This document shows positions 44,274 to 52,942 of a stretch of DNA of 64,000 nucleotides, piece after piece. The stretch spans positions 62,001 to 126,000 of the forward strand of contig CAYOLG010000005.1 of assembly GCA_964404745.1 (NCBI GenBank), written 5' to 3'. This DNA comes from Pelagisphaera sp964404745 (GTDB lineage Bacteria; Verrucomicrobiota; Verrucomicrobiia; Opitutales; Opitutaceae). Position 1 is the first letter of the stretch; the number at the start of each line of letters is the position of its first letter. The notes beneath the pieces were generated by a model. The model was not told the origin of the DNA. It saw nothing but the letters and a program-made list of their open reading frames with translations, and searched no databases. The position numbers and the translations under genes are program-made.

Positions 44274-46070
44274 TTAGAATTCCCAAACCAATGGTATCAA
44301 GAAAACGGATATCAGGAAACATAGCGCATTTAGCGGTAGGCCTGCTTTCGTAAAATCGGAAAACCGATATCCACCTGCCCCATAGACGTAGGTATTGGTT
44401 TGATATCCGATCGGCGTGGCGAAACTTGAAGAGGCCGCGATGGCGACGGCGAAAAGAAACGGTCGCATGCTGACTCCGAGCGATTCGGCGATTCCGATAG
44501 CTAAAGTGGCCATGAGCACGGCTGCGGCATTATTAGAAAGGGATTCGGTAAGCAGGTTGGTTATCAGGTAGACGCAGGCCAGCATGATATACGGTTGCCA
44601 ACCAGGGGCTACGAAGCCGGTAACGGTGCCGGTCAAGCTTTCCGCCAGCCAAAGCGAAGCGCCGGTCTCCTCCATGGCTAAGCCCATTCCCAGCATACCG
44701 TAAATAATGAAGAGGAGATTCCATTGCACCGCTCCATATCCCTCTTTCGGGCGTATGCAGTTGGTGACGAACAGGACGACGCAGGCAACGATTGCGCTCA
44801 CGGCGATGGGAGCAATCCCGGTGGAGGCTGAAATGACGATGCCAGCGATGGCTGCCAAAACGACTCCAATCTTCCACTTGGAGGTTTTCGATTGGATGGC
44901 GTTGTCGGTCATGAGGATAATGTCCTCGCTGGCTCGCAGGTTTTGAATTGCATTGTCAGTGCCCAAGAGAAGAAGCGTATCGCCGAATTCGAGACGCAGG
45001 GAACCGATCTTGTCTTTAACGTTTTTCCCTTTTCGATGCACTGCCAGCACCACCATGCGGAATCGCTGGCGAAAGTTTACCTCCTCAATAGTTTTGCCGA
45101 GGATTTCCGAATTGGGGCCGAGGATGCCTTCTACCATCATTCCCTCGTGGGCGGCAATTTGCTCTAGGCCGAGATTCATTTCGCTGGCTAGGTCGAGTCC
45201 CTCGATACTCCGGGCTTTTGCCAATCCGGAGGCGTGGCAGGCAAGGACTAGGCGATCACCCTCGGCCAGAACGATTTCATTTAAGCGGGTTTGCAGGGAA
45301 GATCCGGAGCGAACGATGTCGATGACTCGGATGCCTTTCATCTTAAGCAGTCCAGATTCTCCGAGGCTCTTGTCGATAACGGGTGAATCGTGATTCACGA
45401 AGGCTTCGGTAATATATTCCCTGCGTTCCTCTTCCGAGAGGATGGAGGTAAGCGTCTCGCGGACTGGCAGCACCTTGTTGCCGAAGACTATCAAATAAAT
45501 AATGCCAGAAAGGAATAAAGGAAGACCGACCAGGGCGAATTCGAACATGCCCATCGGTCGTTCGCCGGCCGACTGAGCGACGCCGCTAACGATAATATTC
45601 GTGCTAGTGCCCAAGAGGGTGCAAGTGCCGCCAAGAATGGAGGCATAAGATAGCGGAATGAGAACTTTGGATCCTGTAACGCCTACTTTCTTAGACAGGG
45701 TTAGGACCACTGGCAGCATGACGACAACGACTGGAGTGTTGTTGATAAACGCGGAAACCGTGCCGGCTATGAGCAAAATGAATAGCAGAAAGGGCCGGTA
45801 GCTAAAACGGGAGAGTCCCTGTAAGCCCATTGCCAGTCGATCGATAACCCCACACTTGTCGAGAGCGGCGCTGATGATGAACATAGCTCCCACGGTGAGG
45901 GGAGCGGGATTAGAAAAGACGGAAAAGGCTTTCTCGGAAGGGAGAATACCCGTTAATAGGAGGATGGCGAAGAGAGAAAGGGCGGTGACGTCGGGCGGCA
46001 GCTTTTCCCACACAAAGCTGGCTAGAGCGAGGGCCAGAAGGGCGAAAACAAAAAGGATTTCCCAAGACAT
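44274..46070 (-). CDS. SLC13/DASS-type anion transporter with RCK_C domains
   Basis: The 598-residue membrane protein starts at ATG 46070. It has about eleven to twelve membrane segments. The N-terminal half carries the SLC13 signature AFINNTPVVVVMLPVVL and the C-terminal half NAAAVLMATLAIGIA and SSSFATPIGYQTNTYVYG. Between them, at about 205-400, two TrkA-C-like regulatory domains are inserted (GDRLVLACHASG and GDTLLLLGTD). Such proteins move sulfate, dicarboxylates or other anions with Na+; the inserted domains are found in the bacterial SAC1/YfbS-like branch, often linked to sulfate. The substrate is inferred only. Confidence 0.85.
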   Translation of the reverse strand: MSWEILFVFALLALALASFVWEKLPPDVTALSLFAILLLTGILPSEKAFSVFSNPAPLTVGAMFIISAALDKCGVIDRLAMGLQGLSRFSYRPFLLFILLIAGTVSAFINNTPVVVVMLPVVLTLSKKVGVTGSKVLIPLSYASILGGTCTLLGTSTNIIVSGVAQSAGERPMGMFEFALVGLPLFLSGIIYLIVFGNKVLPVRETLTSILSEEERREYITEAFVNHDSPVIDKSLGESGLLKMKGIRVIDIVRSGSSLQTRLNEIVLAEGDRLVLACHASGLAKARSIEGLDLASEMNLGLEQIAAHEGMMVEGILGPNSEILGKTIEEVNFRQRFRMVVLAVHRKGKNVKDKIGSLRLEFGDTLLLLGTDNAIQNLRASEDIILMTDNAIQSKTSKWKIGVVLAAIAGIVISASTGIAPIAVSAIVACVVLFVTNCIRPKEGYGAVQWNLLFIIYGMLGMGLAMEETGASLWLAESLTGTVTGFVAPGWQPYIMLACVYLITNLLTESLSNNAAAVLMATLAIGIAESLGVSMRPFLFAVAIAASSSFATPIGYQTNTYVYGAGGYRFSDFTKAGLPLNALCFLISVFLIPLVWEF

Positions 46071-46088
46071 AGAGCGGGGTTGGAAATC

Positions 46089-46526
46089 CTAGGATGCTGG
46101 AGGCGGAAACCAAACATAAATCGAGAAGTAGACGAGAACCCCGGTAACCGACACGTAAAGCCAGATTGGATAAGTCCAGCGGGCCCAGCGCTTGTGGCTC
46201 TCGAAGCGGCCCTTTATGGCGAGAAAAAACACCCGCAATACCAGCGGCACAATGGCCATGGCCAGAAGAACGTGGGTAAGCAGCATTACAAAATAGACGC
46301 TGCGAATAATTCCATCGACTCCGATGGAACGGTTTTGCCAATCGACGGACCACTTATGGTAGACGTAGCCAACGAGGAAGCAGACGGACACAGCTAGGGC
46401 AGCCGTCATTAGTGAACGGTGGGCTTTCTCCTTGCCCTTTTTGATGCAGACCAATCCTGAGATGATCAGAACGGTAGCGATGGTGTTCAGTAGGGCGTTC
46501 AGGGCCGGGATGCTTTCGGTTTCCAT
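46089..46526 (-). CDS. DUF420-family membrane protein
   Basis: The 145-residue protein starts at ATG 46526 and has four hydrophobic segments. It matches DUF420 (CtaM/YozB-like): the conserved His residues within YVYHKW and LLTHVLLA and the segment KGRFESHKRWARWTYPIWLY. Homologues next to cta genes assist maturation of heme-copper oxidase. It follows ctaB on the same strand after 19 bases, so it is read here as part of an oxidase assembly operon ctaA-ctaB-DUF420. Confidence 0.88.
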   Translation of the reverse strand: METESIPALNALLNTIATVLIISGLVCIKKGKEKAHRSLMTAALAVSVCFLVGYVYHKWSVDWQNRSIGVDGIIRSVYFVMLLTHVLLAMAIVPLVLRVFFLAIKGRFESHKRWARWTYPIWLYVSVTGVLVYFSIYVWFPPPAS

Positions 46527-46545
46527 TATTGTGTAGGGTTACTCT

Positions 46546-47478
46546 CTATGCGCCTAGTATCCAGCGATCTATGACCAGGCTAAAAAATACTGCTGGAAGG
46601 TAGAGAATTGAATTCAGGAAAAGCCGTTTGGCTGAGACCTCTCTGTTTTGAGAGCGAGTGAAAGCGATCGCTCGGATCAGGAACCAGATACCGAAGAGGG
46701 TGGCTACTGCGCCGTAGATCCATTGGCAGTATCCAAGGAAAAATGGGGCGAGGCTCATGGGGATCAAAGCGATCGTGTTGGCGAGGGCCCATCGGGCTAC
46801 GCGATTACCGCTTTGGTCGAGAACTGACAGCATTGGAAATCCGCCGCGCTGATAGTCGTCGCGGTATAGCCAGGCAATGGCCATGAAATGCGGTATCTGC
46901 CAAATCGCGAGAATGCCGAAAAGGATCCACCCTAATGTCGAGATCGAACCCTCGGCAGCGGCCCAGCCAATTAGTGGAGGAATGGCGCCAGGTATGGCCC
47001 CAAATTCCGTGGCCCACCGGGTAGCCCGCTTCATGGGAGTATAGATCCAAACGTAGCTGGCGATAGTCGCAGCCCCTAGCAAGCCGGCTAAGGGATTAGC
47101 TCCGAAGCAGAGCTGCAGGGAACCTAATATTGAAATAGTGAGGCCAAAAGCGAGAGCGGCTTGCGGGGAAATTTGGTTAGTCGGAATCGGGCGGGTCCGT
47201 GTCCGCTCCATCACTGAATCTTGCTCTCTCTCAAACCATTGATTCAAGGTGGCAGCTCCCCCTGCGCAGAGGGCGGTGCCAAAACAGAAGTGGAACAGCG
47301 TTGCCCAATCCTGAGCCGGCATCGCGGCCAGGTAGCCCACCAGGGCCGTGATCACGGAAAGCAAACTGAGGCGTGGCTTGGTGAGTTCGTAATAGCCCGA
47401 CCAAGATATGGTTTTGCTGCTCGAAGGCACGACGAGTTCGTTAGCGGTGCTTAGACTGTTGCTTTCTTTGAAGCTCAT
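46546..47478 (-). CDS. ctaB: Protoheme IX farnesyltransferase (heme O synthase)
   Basis: The enzyme attaches a farnesyl group to heme b, giving heme O. The 310-residue integral membrane protein of the UbiA superfamily has about nine helices and the prenyl-diphosphate motif NQWFEREQDSVMERTRTRP at about 87-105, and a second one YRDDYQRGGFPML. It starts at ATG 47478, overlapping the TGA of ctaA by four bases (47475-47478), so the two are translationally coupled. It provides the substrate for CtaA in heme A synthesis. Confidence 0.93.
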   Translation of the reverse strand: MSFKESNSLSTANELVVPSSSKTISWSGYYELTKPRLSLLSVITALVGYLAAMPAQDWATLFHFCFGTALCAGGAATLNQWFEREQDSVMERTRTRPIPTNQISPQAALAFGLTISILGSLQLCFGANPLAGLLGAATIASYVWIYTPMKRATRWATEFGAIPGAIPPLIGWAAAEGSISTLGWILFGILAIWQIPHFMAIAWLYRDDYQRGGFPMLSVLDQSGNRVARWALANTIALIPMSLAPFFLGYCQWIYGAVATLFGIWFLIRAIAFTRSQNREVSAKRLFLNSILYLPAVFFSLVIDRWILGA

Positions 47479-48524
47479 GCGCGTTTAGCGGTGTCCAGAT
47501 CTCCGAGCTTTGCGGTTTCTTTGGAGGAGGACGCCGTTACCACTGGAGCATCCAAGCGAAATTTCAAGCTCCGTAATGTCATCATCCAACAAACCGCCAA
47601 AAGGAAGGCCCCGTTTAGCATGTGAAAGGTGGCTACGTGGGGGTTTCTAACCGTCCAAATTGTTAGGGCGCCGAGATAGATTTGGATTCCCAGCAGAGAT
47701 ATTAGCGAAAAGACAGAGAATTTCATCGCTTTCCAGGCAGAGCGATCCTTCAAAATGCGGATCACAAAGGCGAGTACAGCTCCTGTGACAACGATGGCTC
47801 CGATTCTGTGAGCGAAATGGATAGCCACCTTGAAGTCGAAGGCTGGTGGAATCCAGTATCCGGCCGGATGGCTGTAAGGGAATGAGGTGATAGCGAGGCC
47901 TGCGTAGCTATGTCTCATAACCGCCCCGACAATCAATTGGAGGACAAGTGTCAGGCAGGCGGTGATACCCAGATAGCTGACTACCCGTCCTGGAGGCGAG
48001 GGAAATCCGGCGGACTTATCAATCCACGATCGGCTGGCCATCACGGCGAAGGCGACCAGGGTGCAGAGGAATATCTGAGCTAGAGTGGCGTGGATGACGG
48101 CGAAGGTTTGAGCGTAAAGATTGTGGTCGATTTGCAGGTTAAGGGTGTCCAATTTCACTCTCAAGCCTCCGAGAAGCCCTTGAGTAACGACTAGAATGAC
48201 GAGTCCAACTCCAAGCTTCTTAAGTTCTTGCGACCCCTTGACCAGATAGGCGGTGGCGCAGAGCGCGATGGAAAGAAGCCCCATAACGGCCCCGAGCAGC
48301 CGATGGCTATGTTCCGCTAGCATGTCTTCGTTTTCTAGCCAGCCTTCGGGATTGATTGATCCGTTGGACAGGGGCCAATCGAGGAAGGCCATACCAGCTC
48401 GGATGCTTGTAGTGAAGCCGCCTGCGTAGAGCAGAAACGCGATCCACACCAAGGTTCCAAAGCCGAACCAAAACAAGATCGGCTTATAGACAGGTGTAGC
48501 TCTGACTTCTGATTGTGGCTGCAT
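47475..48524 (-). CDS. ctaA: Heme A synthase CtaA (COX15-like)
   Basis: CtaA oxidises the methyl group of heme O to the formyl of heme A. The 349-residue membrane protein starts at ATG 48524. It has eight membrane segments in two related halves and conserved histidines that bind heme, visible in EHSHRLLG, HATLAQ, MRHSYAGLA, HFAHRIGA and HMLNGAF. It is the first gene of a ctaA-ctaB-DUF420 operon. The divergent SCO gene begins 53 bases away and shares the promoter region, which suggests coordinated expression. An aa3-type oxidase is therefore expected elsewhere in the genome. Confidence 0.92.
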   Translation of the reverse strand: MQPQSEVRATPVYKPILFWFGFGTLVWIAFLLYAGGFTTSIRAGMAFLDWPLSNGSINPEGWLENEDMLAEHSHRLLGAVMGLLSIALCATAYLVKGSQELKKLGVGLVILVVTQGLLGGLRVKLDTLNLQIDHNLYAQTFAVIHATLAQIFLCTLVAFAVMASRSWIDKSAGFPSPPGRVVSYLGITACLTLVLQLIVGAVMRHSYAGLAITSFPYSHPAGYWIPPAFDFKVAIHFAHRIGAIVVTGAVLAFVIRILKDRSAWKAMKFSVFSLISLLGIQIYLGALTIWTVRNPHVATFHMLNGAFLLAVCWMMTLRSLKFRLDAPVVTASSSKETAKLGDLDTAKRA

Positions 48525-48577
48525 GTCGTTGAGAATTGCAATAAGTCACTAAGAATTGTTTACGTGAATTCCAGTTT

Positions 48578-49507
48578 ATGCGTTTATTTCCAGAATATAT
48601 AAGCGGCGCGAATGTTATTCTTAAGCGGTATTTCGCCCTAGTATTATCTCTTCTGATATTGATTGGATGTAGCCCATCCGAGCCAAATCTGGAATTGGGT
48701 GCGGGCGATGAGGAAGGGTATTTGCTAGTTGGCGAAATCAAAGCTATCGACGAGGCGAACTCTCTTTTGAAAGTCGCCCACGAGGACATTCCTGGGTTCA
48801 TGCCGGCCATGACTATGGATTTCAGCGTTTCGGAAGGCGATTGGCTGAACGCCGCAGTTGGTCAGCGGATCAAGGCTCGTATGTTGCGGGATGAAGAAGG
48901 CGGGTTTGAGTTAAAGCGAATTTGGCCGCTGGACGAAGAAGATGCCCGCGATCTAAAGGAGTACAATGAGCGCCTGCAGAAGCAACTCAAGGAGCTTCCG
49001 GTAGGCAGGTATTTGGGTGAAGGTGATGAAGCCGCGGACTTTGCCCTTCTCGATCATCGAGGGAATGTCGTCACTTCCGACGATTTGCGAGGCAAGCCCT
49101 TGGTCATGAATTTCATATTCACCCGCTGTCCCGACGCCAATATGTGTCCGTTGTCGACATCCAAGATGGGGCGGCTGCAGAAGCTGGCCAATGATGCTGG
49201 ATTGCCGGTGAATTTCGTTTCTGTTTCAATGGATCCTGAGTTCGACACGCCGGGCGTGCTGAGGCAATACGCCGACGCATATGGCATCTCTGGGGATGAT
49301 TTCTATTTCGTTACCGGGCCTAAGCCCGCAACCGCCCAATTATTGAGAGCGTACGGGGTCACCGCTATCGAAAAAGTGGATACGATTATGCACAGCCTGG
49401 CTACAGTTTTGATCGATCAAGAGGGAGAAATCTTACTTCGCTCAGACAAGAGCGCTTGGGAACCAGAGGCGTACTTGGAGGCGCTCCAAGCATTGTCGAA
49501 ATCTTAG
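48578..49507 (+). CDS. SCO-family copper chaperone lipoprotein with CusF-like domain
   Basis: The 309-residue protein starts at ATG 48578. A lipobox LILIGC puts the lipid on Cys31. Residues about 45-120 resemble the CusF/copper-binding domain (GEIKAID, then GFMPAMTMDFSV). The C-terminal thioredoxin-fold SCO domain has the copper site C184-P-D-A-N-M-C190 and H272 in TIMHSLAT. Spacing between the cysteines is five residues instead of the usual three, a known SCO variant. SCO delivers copper to the CuA centre of cytochrome oxidase. It is divergent from ctaA, in agreement with that role. Confidence 0.9.
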   Translation: MRLFPEYISGANVILKRYFALVLSLLILIGCSPSEPNLELGAGDEEGYLLVGEIKAIDEANSLLKVAHEDIPGFMPAMTMDFSVSEGDWLNAAVGQRIKARMLRDEEGGFELKRIWPLDEEDARDLKEYNERLQKQLKELPVGRYLGEGDEAADFALLDHRGNVVTSDDLRGKPLVMNFIFTRCPDANMCPLSTSKMGRLQKLANDAGLPVNFVSVSMDPEFDTPGVLRQYADAYGISGDDFYFVTGPKPATAQLLRAYGVTAIEKVDTIMHSLATVLIDQEGEILLRSDKSAWEPEAYLEALQALSKS

Positions 49508-49657
49508 CCAGCCCTTTTCTGATACCGTCTAGAGGCTCTGGTCGGGCGATCCAGAAGCGGCCCTACGCCGCTATGTCCCACTGCCTTTAGTCGGCTCTTT
49601 GCCGCATCGAGACAAACAGTATGCGGTATGATCTGATCACTCTTTTTCGCAATTGGA

Positions 49658-50284
49658 TTAAAACAGTCCCTTGATCCATACCTTCAAGTTTCCCACGCCC
49701 TCCATTCCCTGGGTGACCAGGATATAGATCACAAACGCGTACAGGGCAATAGCGAACACCCCGAGGGCCGTCGCTCCCATGCAGAATAGCCCATCCTCTT
49801 CGGAGAGACCCACTCCGATTAGGAAGATAACGGCTGCTGGGAAAGTATTGGTTGTTGGAATGGGAAGCGTCATCAGAATAGCCATAACGACAACGACGAA
49901 ACTCATGAAACGAGAGCCGAATGGGCTGCTAATCCACTTGAGACGAGGATGAACGAGCTTCTCGATTTTAGTCAGCCAGCGGGCTGCTCCGCCAATGGCT
50001 TTCTCAGCAAAGGCTCGCGATAAATTTCGCTTGGCCGCCCATTTAGGTAGCCAGGGCCGATTCCGACCGGCTAGCATCTGCAACCCGAGAGCGATAAAAA
50101 GGATCCCGAATGGAGTCGAGTAGCCGGCTGCGGGAATAGGCAGCGCGCTGGGTAGCGACAGGACCATGAGCAGAAGGCCAAAGCCCTGCTCTTCAACATT
50201 GTCGACAATGGTCTGCAGATTGACCTCGGGAGACTTGTGGTCGCCCAAAGACCGCCGCAAATTTTCGGATAATGATCGTTTCAT
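49658..50284 (-). CDS. ExoD-family membrane protein
   Basis: The 208-residue protein starts at ATG 50284. It has about four hydrophobic segments and the ExoD marks PSALPIPAAGYSTPFGI and LPIPTTNTFPAAVIFLIG. ExoD in rhizobia is needed for exopolysaccharide production and alkaline tolerance, but its biochemical role is unknown. It is the last gene of a minus-strand series tsaB-alr-phosphatase-exoD, separated from the phosphatase by 38 bases. Confidence 0.85.
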   Translation of the reverse strand: MKRSLSENLRRSLGDHKSPEVNLQTIVDNVEEQGFGLLLMVLSLPSALPIPAAGYSTPFGILFIALGLQMLAGRNRPWLPKWAAKRNLSRAFAEKAIGGAARWLTKIEKLVHPRLKWISSPFGSRFMSFVVVVMAILMTLPIPTTNTFPAAVIFLIGVGLSEEDGLFCMGATALGVFAIALYAFVIYILVTQGMEGVGNLKVWIKGLF

Positions 50285-50322
50285 ACGTCGAATTCGATGG
50301 AACCGAAAGGATTCGTATGTTC

Positions 50323-50835
50323 CTAGATATCTTCAGTACGCGATGGTAGCTGTGCCTCATACAGCTGTTCGACGACCTTTAAAAGCGATGGAACCGCTTC
50401 GACCATGCTGTCTCGGCAAGCTTCATAGGCGGATAGATTCATTCCGAAAGGGTCGGGGATGGCGATACTGGTTCCATCGCCGATAAATTCCCGCATCAGA
50501 AATGCGTTGGCTGGAGCCGGTTTGATCTGGAGCGATAGCAAGGCCAAGTGCGACTCGGTCATGCCAAAGAAAGCCAGCGCGGAATCGGCCATAGAGGGAG
50601 TGAGTGGCTGGCTACGATGATCCTCGATATTGACACCGACTTTAGACATGGCTCGAGCCGAGTTCGGGTTGGCGGGTTGCCGATCGAAGACAGAAACGCC
50701 CGCGGAAGAAACTTTGAGCGATCTAAGGGGCTCAGGTTGCGCTTCGAGGGCATGCTTGAAAAGCCCGGCCGCCATTGGGCTTCGGCAGGTATTCGCTGTG
50801 CAGACAAAAACGATCTCGTCGCGCAATTTGGCCAT
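50323..50835 (-). CDS. Low-molecular-weight protein-tyrosine-phosphatase-like protein
   Basis: The 170-residue protein starts at ATG 50835. The P-loop C12-T-A-N-T-C-R18-S follows FV near the N-terminus and an acid DP motif lies in IAIPDPFGM, the layout of low-molecular-weight phosphatases and related arsenate reductases. It could dephosphorylate tyrosine or arginine on proteins. The extra cysteine in the P-loop (Cys17) is typical of this family. It lies between alr and exoD on the same strand. Confidence 0.85.
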   Translation of the reverse strand: MAKLRDEIVFVCTANTCRSPMAAGLFKHALEAQPEPLRSLKVSSAGVSVFDRQPANPNSARAMSKVGVNIEDHRSQPLTPSMADSALAFFGMTESHLALLSLQIKPAPANAFLMREFIGDGTSIAIPDPFGMNLSAYEACRDSMVEAVPSLLKVVEQLYEAQLPSRTEDI

Positions 50836-50917
50836 CTTTAGATACCCTTAGGCTTCATCGGACCGGTGTAAACAATGGATTGCAAGCAAGCGCAGTCCAT
50901 TTCGGGTGATCCCTGGC

Positions 50918-52072
50918 TTAGCCGGACTGGATCGCTGTTCGGTAAATGCGGGGCACGCGCTTTGTTACCGAGCACAGCACCTCCCAGGGAATCGTGTCGG
51001 CCCATTCGCTGAATTCTTCCAAGCGGATTTCCGAATCGTCCTGCGAGCCGATTATCGTTACGGGGTCTCCGCTAGCGACCGATTGACCGATCTCGGTGAC
51101 ATCCACAATCGTTTGATCCATGGTGACCCTGCCTAGGATTGGGCAGCGTTGACCGTGGATAATGACTTCGCCGCGATTGCTCAGTTGAAGAGGAACGCCG
51201 TCTCCGTAGCCTGCGCAAACGATGGCAATGCGGCTTTCCCGTTTCAAAATGCATGTCCTGCCATAGCTAATACTGGCTCCAGCCGGCAGCGTCTTGGTGA
51301 TGCCGATTCGGGACTTGAATTGAAATACCGGTGTCGTTTCAGCCCTGCCGAGCATGGATTCCGGATAAGGTCGAATGCCGAATTGCAATAGCCCGATTCG
51401 GGCTGCGTTGTAGATACTGTCAGGAGCGAATGTGGAGATCCCAGCGCTATTGTCTGCGTGTATCAGCAGCTTTTCGGCGGGTAGCCATTTAGCTCGGGCA
51501 ATCGTTTCGATAAAGATTTCCCTTTGCTGCCGCGTGAATTCAACATCTCCGTCAGCGCTGGCGAAGTGGGTAAAGATGCCGTCCAAGGTGACTCGAGAGG
51601 CCTCTCGAAAAGCTTGAAACAGTTCGTCGGCATACTCGTGCCAAATGCCCAGTCGCCCCATGCCGGTGTCGATTTTCATATGGGCCTTGATCTGCGTGTT
51701 TCTCTTTTTCGCCTTGGTATCGAGCCGACGCAGTTCTTCGATGGTGGATACTGTGGGAATCAGATCGTATTCGAAAAGCTGGGATTCCTCTTCTTCCAGT
51801 GTGGCGCCTAGGACTATTATTGGCCATCCTGTTCCGATCTCCCTAATAGCGGCAGCTTCGTTTACGTTGGCGACAGCGAACATGTCGACTCCGGTTTGCA
51901 TGAGCCTGGCGACAGTTTGTTGCATGCCGTGCCCATAGGCGTCGGCTTTGACAACGGCTATGTAGCGGATGCGTTTGGGCAGAGCGGATTGAATTGACTT
52001 TAAATTGCGTTCCAGTCCGGCGAGATCGATCTCGGCCCAGCAGCGAAAAGTTGTTGGATCCGAGTGGCTCAT
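50918..52072 (-). CDS. alr: Alanine racemase
   Basis: Alr interconverts L- and D-alanine and supplies D-alanine for peptidoglycan. The 384-residue protein starts at ATG 52072, overlapping the TGA of tsaB by four bases. K42 in VVKADAYGHG binds PLP. KIDTGMGRLG, GIFTHFASAD and AARIGLLQFGI are typical of the barrel, SISYGRT holds the second catalytic Tyr, and GRVTMDQTIVDVT is the C-terminal domain signature. It is cytoplasmic. Confidence 0.94.
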   Translation of the reverse strand: MSHSDPTTFRCWAEIDLAGLERNLKSIQSALPKRIRYIAVVKADAYGHGMQQTVARLMQTGVDMFAVANVNEAAAIREIGTGWPIIVLGATLEEEESQLFEYDLIPTVSTIEELRRLDTKAKKRNTQIKAHMKIDTGMGRLGIWHEYADELFQAFREASRVTLDGIFTHFASADGDVEFTRQQREIFIETIARAKWLPAEKLLIHADNSAGISTFAPDSIYNAARIGLLQFGIRPYPESMLGRAETTPVFQFKSRIGITKTLPAGASISYGRTCILKRESRIAIVCAGYGDGVPLQLSNRGEVIIHGQRCPILGRVTMDQTIVDVTEIGQSVASGDPVTIIGSQDDSEIRLEEFSEWADTIPWEVLCSVTKRVPRIYRTAIQSG

Positions 52073-52752
52073 GGGGTGAGATTGTCCGACGTTCGCGCTT
52101 TAGGTATCCATTTAGCGAATTCGGTAGCTCTGAGACTCAGTAGCTCTATCTCTGGCGCGGGTTGCAACAGAGAAACAAAGCCGCTTTCGGAGAAAATCTT
52201 TTCCGGAAGATAGGGAATTTGGGTGAGCGTTCGGCTTGGTTGGGCCCACTTTGGGAAGTCGGATAAGGTGTAAATTCGTCCGGAGTAGGCCTCGAGGGAT
52301 TCATGGGAGATCAGTCTCGCTTCGCCATTGCATCCGTTCTTTCTTTCAACCGCGCTCCAGCTATTTCGCCGGGCATCCGTGACCAAAAGGAAATCGTTAT
52401 CGCCTTTTTCCTGCAGGCGAGCGAGCTCCGCTCCAATTTGCAAACTAGTGAATGAATAGGTGGAAACGGCTTCTAGAATACCGGTTGCTTGCCAAGCCCG
52501 TATGCCCATAGCGGCTGTACGCAGTCCGAGCATCGATCCGGGGCCCGCGCAGAAGCCGATAGCCTTAAGCTCGCCCAATTTAAGCGATATTTCTGATAGA
52601 AGTTCGGCGATCGAGGAAAAGAGGACCAAAGAGGCATCTTCCCGGCTTACGCGTGTAGCTATTTTGCCGTCAGCATCGAAGACGGAGACGCAAAGGCGTT
52701 GCGATGAGCTGTCGATCAAAAGAAGTCGATTGGTCTCCAGCTCTGGATTCAT
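52069..52752 (-). CDS. tsaB: TsaB-like t6A synthesis protein
   Basis: TsaB (YeaZ) partners TsaD and TsaE in forming threonylcarbamoyladenosine at position 37 of tRNA. ATG 52752 is chosen over a start at 52788, giving 227 residues. The HSP70-like ATPase fold is shown by LLLIDSSSQRLCVSV and FCAGPGSMLGLRTAAMGIRA. The C-terminal half is divergent, as is common for TsaB. It is the first gene of the minus-strand tsaB-alr series and is divergent from tig. Together with tcdA at 21 kb it links this window to modified tRNA. Confidence 0.85.
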   Translation of the reverse strand: MNPELETNRLLLIDSSSQRLCVSVFDADGKIATRVSREDASLVLFSSIAELLSEISLKLGELKAIGFCAGPGSMLGLRTAAMGIRAWQATGILEAVSTYSFTSLQIGAELARLQEKGDNDFLLVTDARRNSWSAVERKNGCNGEARLISHESLEAYSGRIYTLSDFPKWAQPSRTLTQIPYLPEKIFSESGFVSLLQPAPEIELLSLRATEFAKWIPKARTSDNLTP

Positions 52753-52866
52753 TGACAACAATGAGTCTCGATGGCCCGTAGCTCTCAAGAGGAAAATGAA
52801 AGCGTAGTGGGATAAAAGGTTGGAAAGGCCCCGGGTTTTGGGCCTCTGAAGCGTCTGCTAAATGCG

Positions 52867-52896
52867 TTGACCCAAGGGATTTTTATCCACTACTGT
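52867..52896 (+). promoter_or_regulatory. Candidate sigma-70-type promoter before tig
   Basis: TTGACC at 52867-52872 is a five-of-six match to the -35 consensus. After an 18-base spacer comes TACTGT at 52891-52896, a weak -10. It lies upstream of the GTG start of tig at 52943. The weak -10 makes this only tentative. Confidence 0.3.
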
Positions 52897-52942
52897 CCGC
52901 GACTTTTTCCAAAAACGCTTTCAAGCATATAGTTTTATCTTT

